From Caulobacteraceae bacterium (GTDB lineage Bacteria; Pseudomonadota; Alphaproteobacteria; Caulobacterales; Caulobacteraceae), in contig JANXUA010000148.1 of assembly GCA_025352085.1 (NCBI GenBank), positions 1-54,267 on the forward strand: a stretch of DNA of 54,267 bases, in the 5' to 3' direction. The position numbers and the translations under genes are program-made. Below, piece by piece: positions 17,410 through 25,791 of the stretch. Within the stretch, counting starts at the first letter, position 1. Every line of letters starts with the position of its first letter. The notes beneath the pieces are model-generated. The model saw only the letters and a program-made list of their open reading frames with translations. It did no database searches and had not been told where the DNA came from.

Positions 17410-18063
17410 TCAGGCTTGCGCGATCACGGGCAGACGCGCAACCGCGGTCACGCCGACGCCCGACTGGCTGTGCAGGATCAGGGTCCCGCCGTGTAGCCGG
17501 CACAGCGCGCGCGCCAGCATCAGGCCCAGGCCGACGCCCTCCTCGCCGGTTATGGTGGTCGGGACGCCTGGCCCGTTGTCATCCACGATCAGCGTGAGGT
17601 CCGCGCCGTCGGTCTCGAGACCGACCGCAATCGCGCCGCCGGTCGGGACAGCCTTGATGGCGTTGGCGACCAGATTGATCAGGATCTGCCGGATCGCCAG
17701 TCGGTCGGCGTCGATGACGATGGTCGGATCGGCGAATGTCGCCAGGACGTTCGCCGATCGGCCGGCAAACATGCCCACCACCTGACGCGCTTCGGCGCAC
17801 GCGTCAAAAGTCTCGAAAGGACGCCGCCGCCCGCCAGTTTCGGTATGGGCGATCTCGGTCATCGTATCGATGAGTTCGAGCAAGTGCCGTCCGGCGTCGT
17901 GAATGTGCCCGGCGTGTTCGGCGTATTGATCGCTTAAGGGGCCAAACGCCCGGCTTCGCATCGCGTCGGCAAAGCCGAGAAGGGCGCCCAGCGGCGTGCG
18001 CAGTTCGTGGCTCAGTTCAGCCAGGAAGCGGGCAGGGACAGGATCATCGGGCGGCGTGTTCAC
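17410..18063 (-). CDS. Small cytoplasmic sensor histidine kinase
   Basis: A 217-residue kinase consisting only of the catalytic parts: HisKA with phospho-acceptor His19 in ELSHELRTPLGALLGFADAM, the N box NLVANAIKAVPTGG, G1 box DDNGPGVP and G2 box GVGLGLMLAR. There is no membrane segment or sensing domain ahead of the H box. The H-box sequence resembles the PleC/DivJ group of Caulobacterales. GTG 18063 is the chosen start; the open frame to 18276 runs through a family A repeat and is not protein-like. No response regulator is adjacent. Coupled to the DUF1491 gene downstream. Confidence 0.8.
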   Translation of the reverse strand: MNTPPDDPVPARFLAELSHELRTPLGALLGFADAMRSRAFGPLSDQYAEHAGHIHDAGRHLLELIDTMTEIAHTETGGRRRPFETFDACAEARQVVGMFAGRSANVLATFADPTIVIDADRLAIRQILINLVANAIKAVPTGGAIAVGLETDGADLTLIVDDNGPGVPTTITGEEGVGLGLMLARALCRLHGGTLILHSQSGVGVTAVARLPVIAQA

Positions 18064-18130
18064 CGTGTTGTTATGACCGGTTTGGTCTCGCGTTTCGAGG
18101 CGCGTTGAGCGTGCGAGCAGTCCGGGATAT

Positions 18131-18234
18131 CCCCAAACTCCGTTTTCCCCGCGAAGGCGGGGACCCAGACCGGCAACACCGGCGATGAAAGACGAAAGAC
18201 TGGATCCCCGCCTTGGTAGGGAAGACGGTGGAGT
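18131..18234. repeat. Family A intergenic palindromic repeat, copy 2
   Basis: Left arm CTCCGTTTTCCCCGCGAAGG with CGGGGACCCAG (18139-18169) and right arm ACTGGATCCCCGCC (from about 18199) followed by a decayed tail (TTGGTAGGGAAGACGG). The spacer of about 30 bases differs from the other copies. It lies between the kinase start and the divergent EamA gene, the only copy found at a divergent 5'-5' junction. Confidence 0.85.
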
Positions 18235-18316
18235 GCGGGACGTCGAAAGCGCCGGATTGGTCTTTAAGCATGTCATTCACCTTTACCCCGGCGTCGACGC
18301 GCCCTAATCCAAAACG

Positions 18317-19210
18317 GTGTCCTTGCGCGATTTCGCCTTGCTGGTGGGGGTCTGCCTGGTTTGGGCGACCAATAGCGTGATGTCCAAGATCGTCATTTCG
18401 GGTCTCGGCGCGCCGCCCCTGTTCTATGCGGCCGCGCGATTCGCGGTGGTGGTGTTGGTCACCGCGCCCTGGCTGCTGCCCGCGCCGCGCCCGGTCTGGC
18501 GGATGGTGGTCGTCGGCTTGTTGATGGGCGCGGGCAGCTTCGCTCTGTCGTTCGTCGGCCTGCAGACCGTCTCGCCATCGGATTTCGCCGTGGTCGGCCA
18601 GGTGGGCGTGCCCATATCGACGGTTTTGTCGATGATCATGCTGGGCGAGCGCGTGCACTGGCGCCGGGGGCTGGGGATTGCCTTGGCTTTGGGCGGCGTG
18701 ATCATCGTGATGGTGAGCCCCGAGGGCCTCACGCCCAGCGTCGGCATGCTGTTCATCGCCGCCTCCGCCCTTTCCGGCTCGCTGGGCGCGGTGATGATGA
18801 AGCAGATCGATGGGGTCAGACCCCTGCAATTCCAAGCCTGGGTCGGGGTGTGCTCGTTCCTGCCGCTGGCGGCGTTGAGCCTGGTGGTCGAGCACGATCA
18901 AATGAAGGTGGTCCACGACGCGCTATGGCCGTTCATCGGCGCGGTGCTGTTCTCCGCGCTGGTGGTGTCAGTGTTCGCGCACACCAACTACTATGGCCTG
19001 ATCAACCGCTATGACGTCAATCTGCTGCAGCCCCTCACCCTGATGATGCCGCTGATGACCATCGGCCTTGGCGTGATCGTCACCCATGATCCGTTCGGGC
19101 CGCGCCAGGCTATCGGCGCGGTCGTGGCCTTGGCGGGGGTTTTGATCATCGCCCTGAGGCGTAATCACGTGGCGCCTCTGCTGCTGCTGATGCGAAACCG
19201 CGCCCTATGA
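18317..19210 (+). CDS. EamA-family (DMT) transporter
   Basis: A 297-residue inner-membrane protein with about ten hydrophobic helices in two EamA repeats (about 8-130 and 148-285). The first opens with VCLVWATNSVMSKIVI and contains the typical helix-4 end TVSPSDFAVVGQVGVPISTV; the second ends with PRQAIGAVVALAGVLIIALR. Probably exports a metabolite; substrate unknown. GTG at 18317 is the likely start. Its TGA overlaps the ATG of ampD (ATGA), and ampD overlaps the next gene, making a three-gene operon. Confidence 0.85.
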   Translation: MSLRDFALLVGVCLVWATNSVMSKIVISGLGAPPLFYAAARFAVVVLVTAPWLLPAPRPVWRMVVVGLLMGAGSFALSFVGLQTVSPSDFAVVGQVGVPISTVLSMIMLGERVHWRRGLGIALALGGVIIVMVSPEGLTPSVGMLFIAASALSGSLGAVMMKQIDGVRPLQFQAWVGVCSFLPLAALSLVVEHDQMKVVHDALWPFIGAVLFSALVVSVFAHTNYYGLINRYDVNLLQPLTLMMPLMTIGLGVIVTHDPFGPRQAIGAVVALAGVLIIALRRNHVAPLLLLMRNRAL

Positions 19211-19932
19211 CGCCGGTCGACGCGCCATCGCCCAATTTCGACGCCCGGGTGCGCCCGCCGGATATGATCGTCATGCACTATACCGGCATGCCGACCGGCG
19301 CGGCGGCGCTCGAGCGCCTGCGCGATCCCGCCGCCAAGGTCTCGGCGCACTATCTGGTGGAGGAGGACGGGCGGGTGTTCGCCCTCGTGCCCGAGGCGCG
19401 CCGGGCCTGGCACGCGGGGGTGTCGTCCTGGGGCGGGGAGACCGACGTCAACGGCCTGTCCGTCGGCGTCGAGATCGTCAACCCGGGCCATGAGTTCGGC
19501 TATCGCGATTTCCCGAACGGACAGATCGCCGCCGTGATCGATCTCGTCGCCGATATCCGCAGCCGCTGGACCATACCCGACGCCCGCATTGTGGGCCATT
19601 CGGACGTGGCGCCGGCGCGCAAAATCGATCCGGGCGAGCGGTTTCCATGGAAGGCTCTGGCGTCGGCGGGCCACGGCCTGTGGGCCGAGCCGCCCGCCGC
19701 GCCCGGTCCTGTCTTGAGGGAGGGCGACGAGGGCGTGGGCGTCTCCCTGCTGCAGTCGGCCCTGGCGTCGTTTGGTTACGCGATCGCGCCCGCGGGCCGG
19801 TTTGACACCGACACCGCCCTGACGGTGCAGGCGTTCCAGCGTCACTTCGCCCCGCACCGTATCGACGGCGTCGCCGACGGCGAGACCCGCGCGCGGCTGA
19901 TGGCCATCTTGCGATTGGCGAACGCGGCGTGA
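19207..19932 (+). CDS. ampD: N-acetylmuramoyl-L-alanine amidase, AmpD type
   Basis: Zinc amidase that cuts the bond between N-acetylmuramic acid and the peptide in muropeptide recycling. In the 241-residue protein the ligands are visible as His24 (IVMHYTG), His131 and Asp141 (GHSDVAPARKIDPG). The C-terminus (about 168-236) is a PG_binding_1 domain (GVSLLQSALASFGY, VQAFQRHFAP), an arrangement seen in AmiD/AmpD proteins. No signal peptide is visible, which favours cytoplasmic AmpD-like recycling over a periplasmic role. A beta-lactamase gene lies 16 kb away, but no ampR was found in the window. Overlaps the neighbours at both ends. Confidence 0.88.
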   Translation: MTPVDAPSPNFDARVRPPDMIVMHYTGMPTGAAALERLRDPAAKVSAHYLVEEDGRVFALVPEARRAWHAGVSSWGGETDVNGLSVGVEIVNPGHEFGYRDFPNGQIAAVIDLVADIRSRWTIPDARIVGHSDVAPARKIDPGERFPWKALASAGHGLWAEPPAAPGPVLREGDEGVGVSLLQSALASFGYAIAPAGRFDTDTALTVQAFQRHFAPHRIDGVADGETRARLMAILRLANAA

Positions 19933-20486
19933 TCAGCCTTGATCCCGACCTGCGCGGGGATCTGATCGTCGACGCGGGGAATTTCGAGCTGCGCCCGCTG
20001 GCGCCCGCCGACGCCGGCGAGCTCTTCGCTCACCTGGCTGACGTCGAGGTCACGGCCTTCATGGATATCCCGCCCCTCAATGAGATTGAGGACGCCCACG
20101 CGATCATCGAATGGGCGAGCAGCCTGCGCGCGGTCGGCGGTGGCGTGCGCTGGTCGATCCGTGAACGGACGACTGGCGCCTTCGTCGGCACGGCTGGTTT
20201 CAACGCGCTGATCATCGAGCGGGGCCGTCGCGGCGAAATAGCCTACGATCTGGGCCGCGCCTGGTGGGGAAGGGGCGTGATGGCGGGGGTTCTGCCCACT
20301 CTCGTGAGTTTCGGCTTCGAACGCCTGACCCTTCGTCGTCTCGAAGCCCTCGTCACGCCCGGCAACGACCGCTCCTGCCGTCTCCTCGAACGCCACGGCT
20401 TTGCGCGCGAGGGCGTGCTGCGCGAATACGGGTTCTGGAAAGATCGATATTGGGACCAGATCGTCTACGGGCGGATATCGCTATGA
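19929..20486 (+). CDS. GNAT family N-acetyltransferase (RimJ-like)
   Basis: A 185-residue acetyltransferase with the acetyl-CoA fold: EYxL-like start FELRPLAPADAGELFAHLAD, core GEIAYDLGRAWWGRGVMAGV (the acetyl-CoA pyrophosphate loop) and RRLEALVTPGNDRSCRLLER followed by HGFAREGVLREYGFWKDRYW. These features match the RimJ/RimL group that acetylates protein N-termini or small molecules; the true substrate is not known. GTG 19929 overlaps the ampD stop (GTGA). Last gene of the operon, converging on the nucleoside transporter. Confidence 0.85.
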   Translation: MISLDPDLRGDLIVDAGNFELRPLAPADAGELFAHLADVEVTAFMDIPPLNEIEDAHAIIEWASSLRAVGGGVRWSIRERTTGAFVGTAGFNALIIERGRRGEIAYDLGRAWWGRGVMAGVLPTLVSFGFERLTLRRLEALVTPGNDRSCRLLERHGFAREGVLREYGFWKDRYWDQIVYGRISL

Positions 20487-20505
20487 GCTCCCATGTTCTC
20501 CGTCG

Positions 20506-21789
20506 TCAGTGTGCGTAGAGTGCGGCGGGCAGGGCGCCGACAACCGAAGCGGTCATGCAGGTGGCCAGAAAACCGCCCAGCATGGCCTTCCACACCATAG
20601 CCGCCACTTCGCCGCGCCGCTCGGGAACCAAAACCGCATAGCCGGCCACGTTGATCCCCACCGACGCGACGTTGGCGAAGCCGCACAGGGCGTAGGTCAT
20701 GATCACCCGGCTTCGGTCGCTTAAGACGCCGGGCGCGAGTTTGGCCATGTCGAAAAAGGCGGAAAACTCGGTCAGGACCAGCTTCACGCCGAGCAGGGAC
20801 CCGGCCGCGCCCGCCTCGCGGCACGGCACGCCCATCGCCCAGGCCAAGGGCGTGAAGATCAGGCCCAGGCCCCGTTCAATGCTGATCGGCGCGCCGCCGA
20901 ACTTGGGCAGGAGGCCGAGCAGGCCGTCGACCATGGCGATCAGGGAGACGAACACGACCAGGGTCGCGGCGACATTGAGCACGATTTGCAGGCCGTCGCC
21001 CGTGCCCTTGATCAGGGCGTCGACGCTGCTTTCGTAGGATTTGACGCCCTGCAGATCGAGGGGTTCAGCCTGCTCGGCGGCGGGGTCGCGCGGGACCAGA
21101 ATGCGCGCCAGCAATACGCCGGCCGGCGCCGAGATCAACGAGGCGGTCAAGACGTGCGCCGCGGCGTTGGGCAGGACGCCCTGAAGGATGGTCGCGTAGG
21201 CGACCACGGTCGAACCCGACACGCAGGCCATGCCGACGGTCAGCAGCAGAAACAGCTCCGACCGGGTGAGCGACGCCAGATAACCGCGGATAAAGATCGG
21301 CCCTTCCACTTGGCCCATGAATATCGTCGCCGCGGTGGCCAGGGCCGGCGCGCCGCGCAAGCCCATGGTCTTTTCGAACACCAGGCCAAACGCTTGCGTC
21401 AGCCATTTGAGAACCCGCCAATGCCAGAGCAAGGCCGAAAGGGCGCAGATCACCAGGATCACCGGCAAGACGTGAAAGGCGAAGATGTAGAGCGCACGCG
21501 GATCGGTCACGCCATAGGGCTGCCCATCGGCGCCGGAAAGAAAGCCGAACACGAACCTCACGCCGGCCTGGGTGCTGGTGTTGAGGCCATCCACCGCGGC
21601 GCCGGCGCCCGACATGATCGCCCGCGCAGGGGGCAGACCGAACAACAGGGCCACCAGCGCGGCCTGCGCCGCCGCCGCGCCCAGGGCGAGGCGCCACGGA
21701 AATCGTCCCCGCGCCTCGGACAGGGCCCAGCACAGCGCCGGAATCAGGACGACGCCGACAAGACTCTGCGCGTTGAATCCGAAAATCAT
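20506..21789 (-). CDS. Concentrative nucleoside transporter (CNT family)
   Basis: A 427-residue inner-membrane symporter that takes up nucleosides with Na+ or H+. Family motifs are visible: FAFHVLPVILVICALSALLW (NupC N-terminal core), TIFMGQVEGPIFIRGYL (the G-Q-x-E-x-P motif), SELFLLLTVGMACVSGSTVV and the C-terminal TYALCGFANVASVGI. The length matches NupC-like proteins. ATG 21789 has GGGGAAGAG as ribosome site. Stands alone. Confidence 0.93.
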   Translation of the reverse strand: MIFGFNAQSLVGVVLIPALCWALSEARGRFPWRLALGAAAAQAALVALLFGLPPARAIMSGAGAAVDGLNTSTQAGVRFVFGFLSGADGQPYGVTDPRALYIFAFHVLPVILVICALSALLWHWRVLKWLTQAFGLVFEKTMGLRGAPALATAATIFMGQVEGPIFIRGYLASLTRSELFLLLTVGMACVSGSTVVAYATILQGVLPNAAAHVLTASLISAPAGVLLARILVPRDPAAEQAEPLDLQGVKSYESSVDALIKGTGDGLQIVLNVAATLVVFVSLIAMVDGLLGLLPKFGGAPISIERGLGLIFTPLAWAMGVPCREAGAAGSLLGVKLVLTEFSAFFDMAKLAPGVLSDRSRVIMTYALCGFANVASVGINVAGYAVLVPERRGEVAAMVWKAMLGGFLATCMTASVVGALPAALYAH

Positions 21790-21851
21790 TGCTCTTCCCC
21801 GCCCTCGGTGTTGACGTCATACACCGAACGACGGGTAAGAGGAGAGGGCGG

Positions 21852-22613
21852 CTAGTAGCCGGGCTGGCGATCCTCGCCATAGCGGCGCTCGCCGCTCACG
21901 CGATTGGCCAGATCGTTGAGGCGGTGCTCCAGTTCGGCCTGCTGATCCGGGTTCAGGCGATTGTCGTCGTCGCGATTGTTGGCGTCGACGCGGCGGATGT
22001 CGCGCAATTCACGCAGGGCGCGGTGAGCGTCCTGGTGGTCGAGGCTGTCGTTGGCCATGCGCTGGCGGATATCCTGGTCCAGCCAGGCTTCCCGGGTCAT
22101 CAGATCCTGGCGATTGTTGGGATCTTCGCGGTCACGATAATCCTGGGCGTAAGGCGGCGGGGGCGGCGCATAGCCGGGCTGCGAGCCATATCCGGACTGC
22201 GGGGTATAGTCGGGCTGGGAGGCGTAGCTCTGGCCGTAGCGCGGGTCATAATTATTCTGGCTGTTGGTCACCCACTGGCCGTTGACGTCATAATAGCCGT
22301 TGGTGTTGGCGGTGTTGGGCACCCAGCGACCGTTGCTGTCGTAGTAGCCATAGCGGTTGGACTGGCAATTGTGCGACCCGGACCCGGCAATCTGATTGCC
22401 GACGACCGCGCCGACGCCGCCGCCGATGATCGTTCCGCCGGTCTTGCCGCCGTGCTCGCCGATGGCGTTGCCGAGCAGGGCGCCGACGCCGGCGCCCAGA
22501 ACCGTGCCGACGACGCGATTGCCGCCGCCCGTCCGGCATTGATCCTGCGCGCTGGCCAGTGATGGGAAAAGGGCCGCCGCGGCAAGGCTGGCGAGAAGCA
22601 AGGGTTTCAACAT
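21852..22613 (-). CDS. Glycine-zipper outer-membrane-type protein
   Basis: A 253-residue exported protein: signal peptide (1-22, cleavage at ASA-QDQ), then a glycine-zipper pair (GTVLGAGVGALLGNAIGEHG and GGTIIGGGVGAVVGNQIAG, about 35-80) as in 17-kDa surface-antigen-like proteins, then two repeats of GYYDxNGxWV (about 90-117), a Tyr/Pro/Gln-rich linker and a charged helical C-terminus (DIRQRMAN to ANRVSGERR). ATG 22613 was chosen for the strong AGGAGA site; the frame extends much further upstream without a start signal. Likely associated with the envelope; function unknown. Confidence 0.82.
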   Translation of the reverse strand: MLKPLLLASLAAAALFPSLASAQDQCRTGGGNRVVGTVLGAGVGALLGNAIGEHGGKTGGTIIGGGVGAVVGNQIAGSGSHNCQSNRYGYYDSNGRWVPNTANTNGYYDVNGQWVTNSQNNYDPRYGQSYASQPDYTPQSGYGSQPGYAPPPPPYAQDYRDREDPNNRQDLMTREAWLDQDIRQRMANDSLDHQDAHRALRELRDIRRVDANNRDDDNRLNPDQQAELEHRLNDLANRVSGERRYGEDRQPGY

Positions 22614-22740
22614 GATAGTCTCCTGATATGTCCCGGTCACTTTCCGGCGCCACGTCTCCAAACGCGCTCGCGTCCAAAGGGATGCGCGGGGGTTGGACGA
22701 CGACATCGGGCCTGTTAGACGCTCCCGCATGAATGGCCGA

Positions 22741-23193
22741 TTAACCGGATATTGCCAGACACTGGGCCAGCCGCGCCGGCAGGTCGGCGGGAAACATCGG
22801 TTCGCGGCTCGCCTCGAGCGCTTCAAGGGTCCACCAGCGGACGTCATCGACGAACTCCCGCTCCAGCGCCTGCCAGCCGGCGCGCGAAGGATCGCCGCCG
22901 CCGCAGCGCGCCAGCATGAAGCTTTCCTTGACCAGGACCGGACGCCTCTTGCGATCGTGATGGACCTGCTCGCCCTCGAACAATACCTCACCGATTACAA
23001 CGTCGGTGAATCCGGTCTCCTCAAAGGCTTCGCGCTCCGCCGCCTGCCGCAAGGTCTCGCCCGCCTCGACGCCCCCGCCGACGGTGAACCAGGCGCCCGG
23101 CGCCGTCGGGTCGCTCGGCAGGCGACCCTTCATCAGCAAAATGCGCCCCTGAGGATCAAGCAGCAGGAGGCGCGCGGTGACGCGTTCGCGCAT
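22741..23193 (-). CDS. Nudix hydrolase
   Basis: A 150-residue Nudix-fold pyrophosphohydrolase. The full Nudix box is present: GGGVEAGETLRQAAEREAFE with EETGF (about 51-74), holding the metal-binding REUxEE glutamates. Substrate, probably a nucleotide derivative, cannot be told. The ATG at 23193 lies four bases after the stop of the GIY-YIG gene, so the pair is co-transcribed. Confidence 0.9.
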   Translation of the reverse strand: MRERVTARLLLLDPQGRILLMKGRLPSDPTAPGAWFTVGGGVEAGETLRQAAEREAFEETGFTDVVIGEVLFEGEQVHHDRKRRPVLVKESFMLARCGGGDPSRAGWQALEREFVDDVRWWTLEALEASREPMFPADLPARLAQCLAISG

Positions 23194-23197
23194 GGGG

Positions 23198-23485
23198 TTA
23201 CATGCCCTCGGGATTGAAGAGGTCATTCCAGTCGGGATTTTTCTCCTCGATCAACCGGATTTTCCAAGAACGATTCCATTTTTTCATCTGGCGTTGGCGA
23301 GTCCAAGCTTGTTCGCGTGTTTCGAGGTCTTCGTACCAAACCAAATTCGTCACGCCGTATTTGGCTGCAAAGCCGGGGAGAGCGTGGGCTTTGTGGCCCG
23401 TCACGCGTCGCCAGAGGTCGTCGTTCTGACTGATATAGAGGGTTCCGTTGCGTTGGCTGGCAAGGATGTAGACGGAGAAACCCAT
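23198..23485 (-). CDS. GIY-YIG domain protein with altered active-site residues
   Basis: A 95-residue single-domain protein of the short GIY-YIG family: VYILASQRNGTLYI (beta strands), LWRRVTGHK (the conserved Arg-His helix), GFAAKYGVTNLVWYE and QMKKWNRSWK, closing with NPDWNDLF. Two residues differ from active relatives: the YIG motif reads YIS, and the metal-binding glutamate of the usual AxxREKQ motif is glutamine (WTRQRQ). Both changes were checked in the codons (ATC AGT; CGC CAA). It may be a catalytically dead relative. A family A repeat lies immediately upstream. Confidence 0.85.
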   Translation of the reverse strand: MGFSVYILASQRNGTLYISQNDDLWRRVTGHKAHALPGFAAKYGVTNLVWYEDLETREQAWTRQRQMKKWNRSWKIRLIEEKNPDWNDLFNPEGM

Positions 23486-23500
23486 TTAAAACCAGCCAAC

Positions 23501-23659
23501 ACCCCACTCCGTCTTCCCCGCGAAGGATGGGACCCAGACTTCTTCGCAAAGACTCCTTTTCAACTCATTGGTTCCGCGATGGCCGTATGCCGGACGCGCT
23601 CGGTACTGAAGGGGAAAGAAAGACGGGATCCCCGCCTTCGCGGGGAAAACGGAGTTTGA
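23501..23659. repeat. Family A intergenic palindromic repeat, copy 3
   Basis: The longest copy. Left arm CCCCACTCCGTCTTCCCCGC (23501-23520) with GAAGGATGGGACCCAG, right arm ACGGGATCCCCGCCTTCGCG (about 23624-23643) with GGGAAAACGGAGT. The spacer of about 90 bases has no similarity to the other copies. Located between the GIY-YIG start and the DUF885 gene end. Confidence 0.85.
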
Positions 23660-23689
23660 GGTGGGCGGCGCGGCCAGGGAGGCGGCTCC

Positions 23690-25507
23690 TCAACCCTGCT
23701 CGCGCTTGATCCAGTCATCGATTACGTTTTCAAGCACAGCCAGGGGCATGGCGCCGGCCAGCAGACCCGCGTCGTGGAAGCGGCGCAGATCGAACCGGCC
23801 GCCGAGCGCCGCGCGCGCCTTGTCGCGCAGGCGGTTCCAGGTGTTGACGCCGATCTTGTAGCTGCAGGCCTGGCCCGGCCACACGCAATAGCGTTCGACC
23901 TCGGTGGTGACCGCGCTGACCTGATCGCCGTCGTGCTCCGCCATCCAGCTGATCGCCTGTTCGCGCGTCCAGCGCTTGGCGTGCAGGCCGGTGTCGACCA
24001 CCAGGCGACAGGCGCGGAATAGGGCCGACTGCAGATAGCCGACCTCGCCGAAGGGATCGCCGTCATAGGCCCCCATCTCCTGGGCGAGTTGCTCGGCGTA
24101 GAGCGCCCAGCCCTCGCCATAGGCCGAAAAGAACATCTTTTTGCGCAGCAGCGGCAGGCTGGCCTCCTGCTGCAGCGACAGCTGAAGGTGATGGCCCGGG
24201 ATGCTCTCGTGGTAGGTGAGGGTGGGCAGGGTCCAGCTGGGAACCTCGGCGGTGTCGCGCAGATTGATCCAATAGATGCCGGGCCGGGCGCCATCGAGGC
24301 TGGCGGCGTTGTAATAACCGCCCGGCGCCCCCGCTTCGATGGCCTTGGGCACGCGCTTGATCTGCACCGTCGCCTTGGGCAAGGTCGCGAAATACCTGGG
24401 CAGACGAGCCTGCATGGCCTGCACCTGGGTGTTCAGATTGGTGATCAGCTGCGCCTTGGCGATATCCGTGTTGGCGTAGAGAAATTTCGGATTCTTGTAG
24501 AGGGCGGAGATGCGCGCGCCGACCGATCCGCCGGTCATGCCCTGCCGGCGCAGGATCGTATCAATCCGTGCGCTCAGCTGCGCCACCTGATCCAGACCCA
24601 CCTGATGCACCTCGCCGGGCGAAAGGTTGGTGGTCGTGCCCGCCTTCAGCGAAGCGGCGTAATAGGCGTCGCCGTCCTTCAGACGCCAGACGCCGGCGTC
24701 GTGCGTGGCTCTGGCCTGCTGGGCCCGCAGAATCGCGGTCTGCCGACTGATCGCCGGCAGGATCTTGGTGTCGTAAAGGCTTGACGCCTTACCGGCCCAG
24801 TCGCCGTCGATGCCTTTCTCGCGCGCGCGGCGCGTCACCGACTCGACCATCGGCGAGGCCGCCGCCGGGGTTCCGGCCAGCTGGCTAAGTTGGCCCAGCG
24901 CTCGTTCCAGGATGAAGTCCGGCGGGACGACGCCCAGGCCGAAATCGTGCCGGGCGACCTCGGTGTCCTGGTCGAGCGCCGTTGCAAAGGCGCCCATCCG
25001 CGCCAGATAGGCGTCGGCGTCCTCGCGCGTAGCGATGGGGTGCTGGGTGTCGAGAAAGTCCGGAATGTTCTGATAGGCGCCGGTCAGCTGGGAAACCGCA
25101 TACGGGCGCCCGGCCCCGACGCCCCCGAAATGGAACTGACGGTTGGCGTCATTTTCCTCCGAATAGACATAGGCGATCGTGTCGTAATTGACTGCCGCCA
25201 TGCCGCTCAAGGCGCCCCGGTTGACACCCTTCAGGCGCGCCATTCGATCGGCGATGGTCGCCTTGTCTCGGGCGATATCGGCCAGGGATCGACCGTCCAG
25301 CCTTCGGCGCTGCGGCGCCAGATCGCCGGTGTCGAGGCCCAGGCTGGTGGCCTCTTCGGGGGATCGTTCAAGATCGCCGCGCGCGAAGGCGTCGAGCAGG
25401 CTGGTCAGTTTGGCGTCCGGGGCCGGCGCCGCCGCGTCGGCGTGGCCGAGCGGTGCGAGCGCGGCGAGCGCGCCGCCGGTCAGCAGAAAGTCTCGTCGAT
25501 CAAACAT
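23690..25507 (-). CDS. DUF885 family protein, predicted exported metallopeptidase-like
   Basis: A 605-residue protein with a Tat-like signal (MFDRRDFLLTGGALAALAPL, cleavage after ADA). The DUF885 family is related to zinc peptidases; the HExxGH-type motif is visible as YHESIPGHHLQLSLQQE at about residues 433-449, followed by GEGWALYAEQLAQEMG. Probably periplasmic. Start at ATG 25507 is supported by GGAGG; the upstream open frame passes through the family C repeat. Substrate unknown. Followed convergently by no gene until the repeat and GIY-YIG unit on the same strand. Confidence 0.87.
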   Translation of the reverse strand: MFDRRDFLLTGGALAALAPLGHADAAAPAPDAKLTSLLDAFARGDLERSPEEATSLGLDTGDLAPQRRRLDGRSLADIARDKATIADRMARLKGVNRGALSGMAAVNYDTIAYVYSEENDANRQFHFGGVGAGRPYAVSQLTGAYQNIPDFLDTQHPIATREDADAYLARMGAFATALDQDTEVARHDFGLGVVPPDFILERALGQLSQLAGTPAAASPMVESVTRRAREKGIDGDWAGKASSLYDTKILPAISRQTAILRAQQARATHDAGVWRLKDGDAYYAASLKAGTTTNLSPGEVHQVGLDQVAQLSARIDTILRRQGMTGGSVGARISALYKNPKFLYANTDIAKAQLITNLNTQVQAMQARLPRYFATLPKATVQIKRVPKAIEAGAPGGYYNAASLDGARPGIYWINLRDTAEVPSWTLPTLTYHESIPGHHLQLSLQQEASLPLLRKKMFFSAYGEGWALYAEQLAQEMGAYDGDPFGEVGYLQSALFRACRLVVDTGLHAKRWTREQAISWMAEHDGDQVSAVTTEVERYCVWPGQACSYKIGVNTWNRLRDKARAALGGRFDLRRFHDAGLLAGAMPLAVLENVIDDWIKREQG

Positions 25508-25587
25508 GGGGGCCTCCGCCAATAGGTGCGCTCGGTGATAAGCCCGGGCGCGGAATCGGACAACCGGGGTTACGACACCCGTAGTCG

Positions 25588-25731
25588 CCTCCCTCCCCTT
25601 TATGGGGAAGGTCGAGACGAAGCGAAGCGAAGTCCGGGGTGGGGAACTGCCGTGAAAAGCGAGATGTGGGGCGCAACCTGAGAGCCCCACCCCGCTCGCT
25701 TCGCGAGTCGCCCTCCCCATAGAGGGGAGGG
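25588..25731. repeat. Family C intergenic repeat, copy 1
   Basis: Begins CCTCCCTCCCCTTTATGGGG with AAGGTCGAGACGAAGCGAAG and CCGGGGTGGGG, and ends with the mirror CCCCACCCCGCTCGCTTCGC and CCCTCCCCATAGAGGGGAGG. The central spacer (about 25650-25680) is unique. A second copy lies at 40995-41109. Sits between the DUF885 gene start and the end of ltaE and is directly joined to the long palindrome at 25731-25791. Confidence 0.85.
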
Positions 25732-25791
25732 AAGGCTATCAGTTAGACTTCCCTCCCCTCGATGGGGAGGGAAGTCTAACTGATAGCCTTC
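25731..25791. repeat. Perfect 28-bp inverted repeat overlapping the end of ltaE
   Basis: Positions 25731-25758 are the exact reverse complement of 25764-25791, with the five-base loop TCGAT. The right arm contains the last four codons and the TAG stop of ltaE (25776-25778), so the left arm is an inverted copy of the gene's own 3' end. As RNA it would form a very stable hairpin; no U-run follows, so it is not a textbook terminator. Confidence 0.95.

Noticed and set aside
18064-18276. N-terminal extension of the histidine kinase
   Set aside because: It translates a family A palindromic repeat and carries no domain or signal.
25588-25731. CRISPR-like array among the intergenic repeats
   Set aside because: The repeats are inverted pairs with one spacer, not regularly spaced direct repeats, and no cas genes are present.
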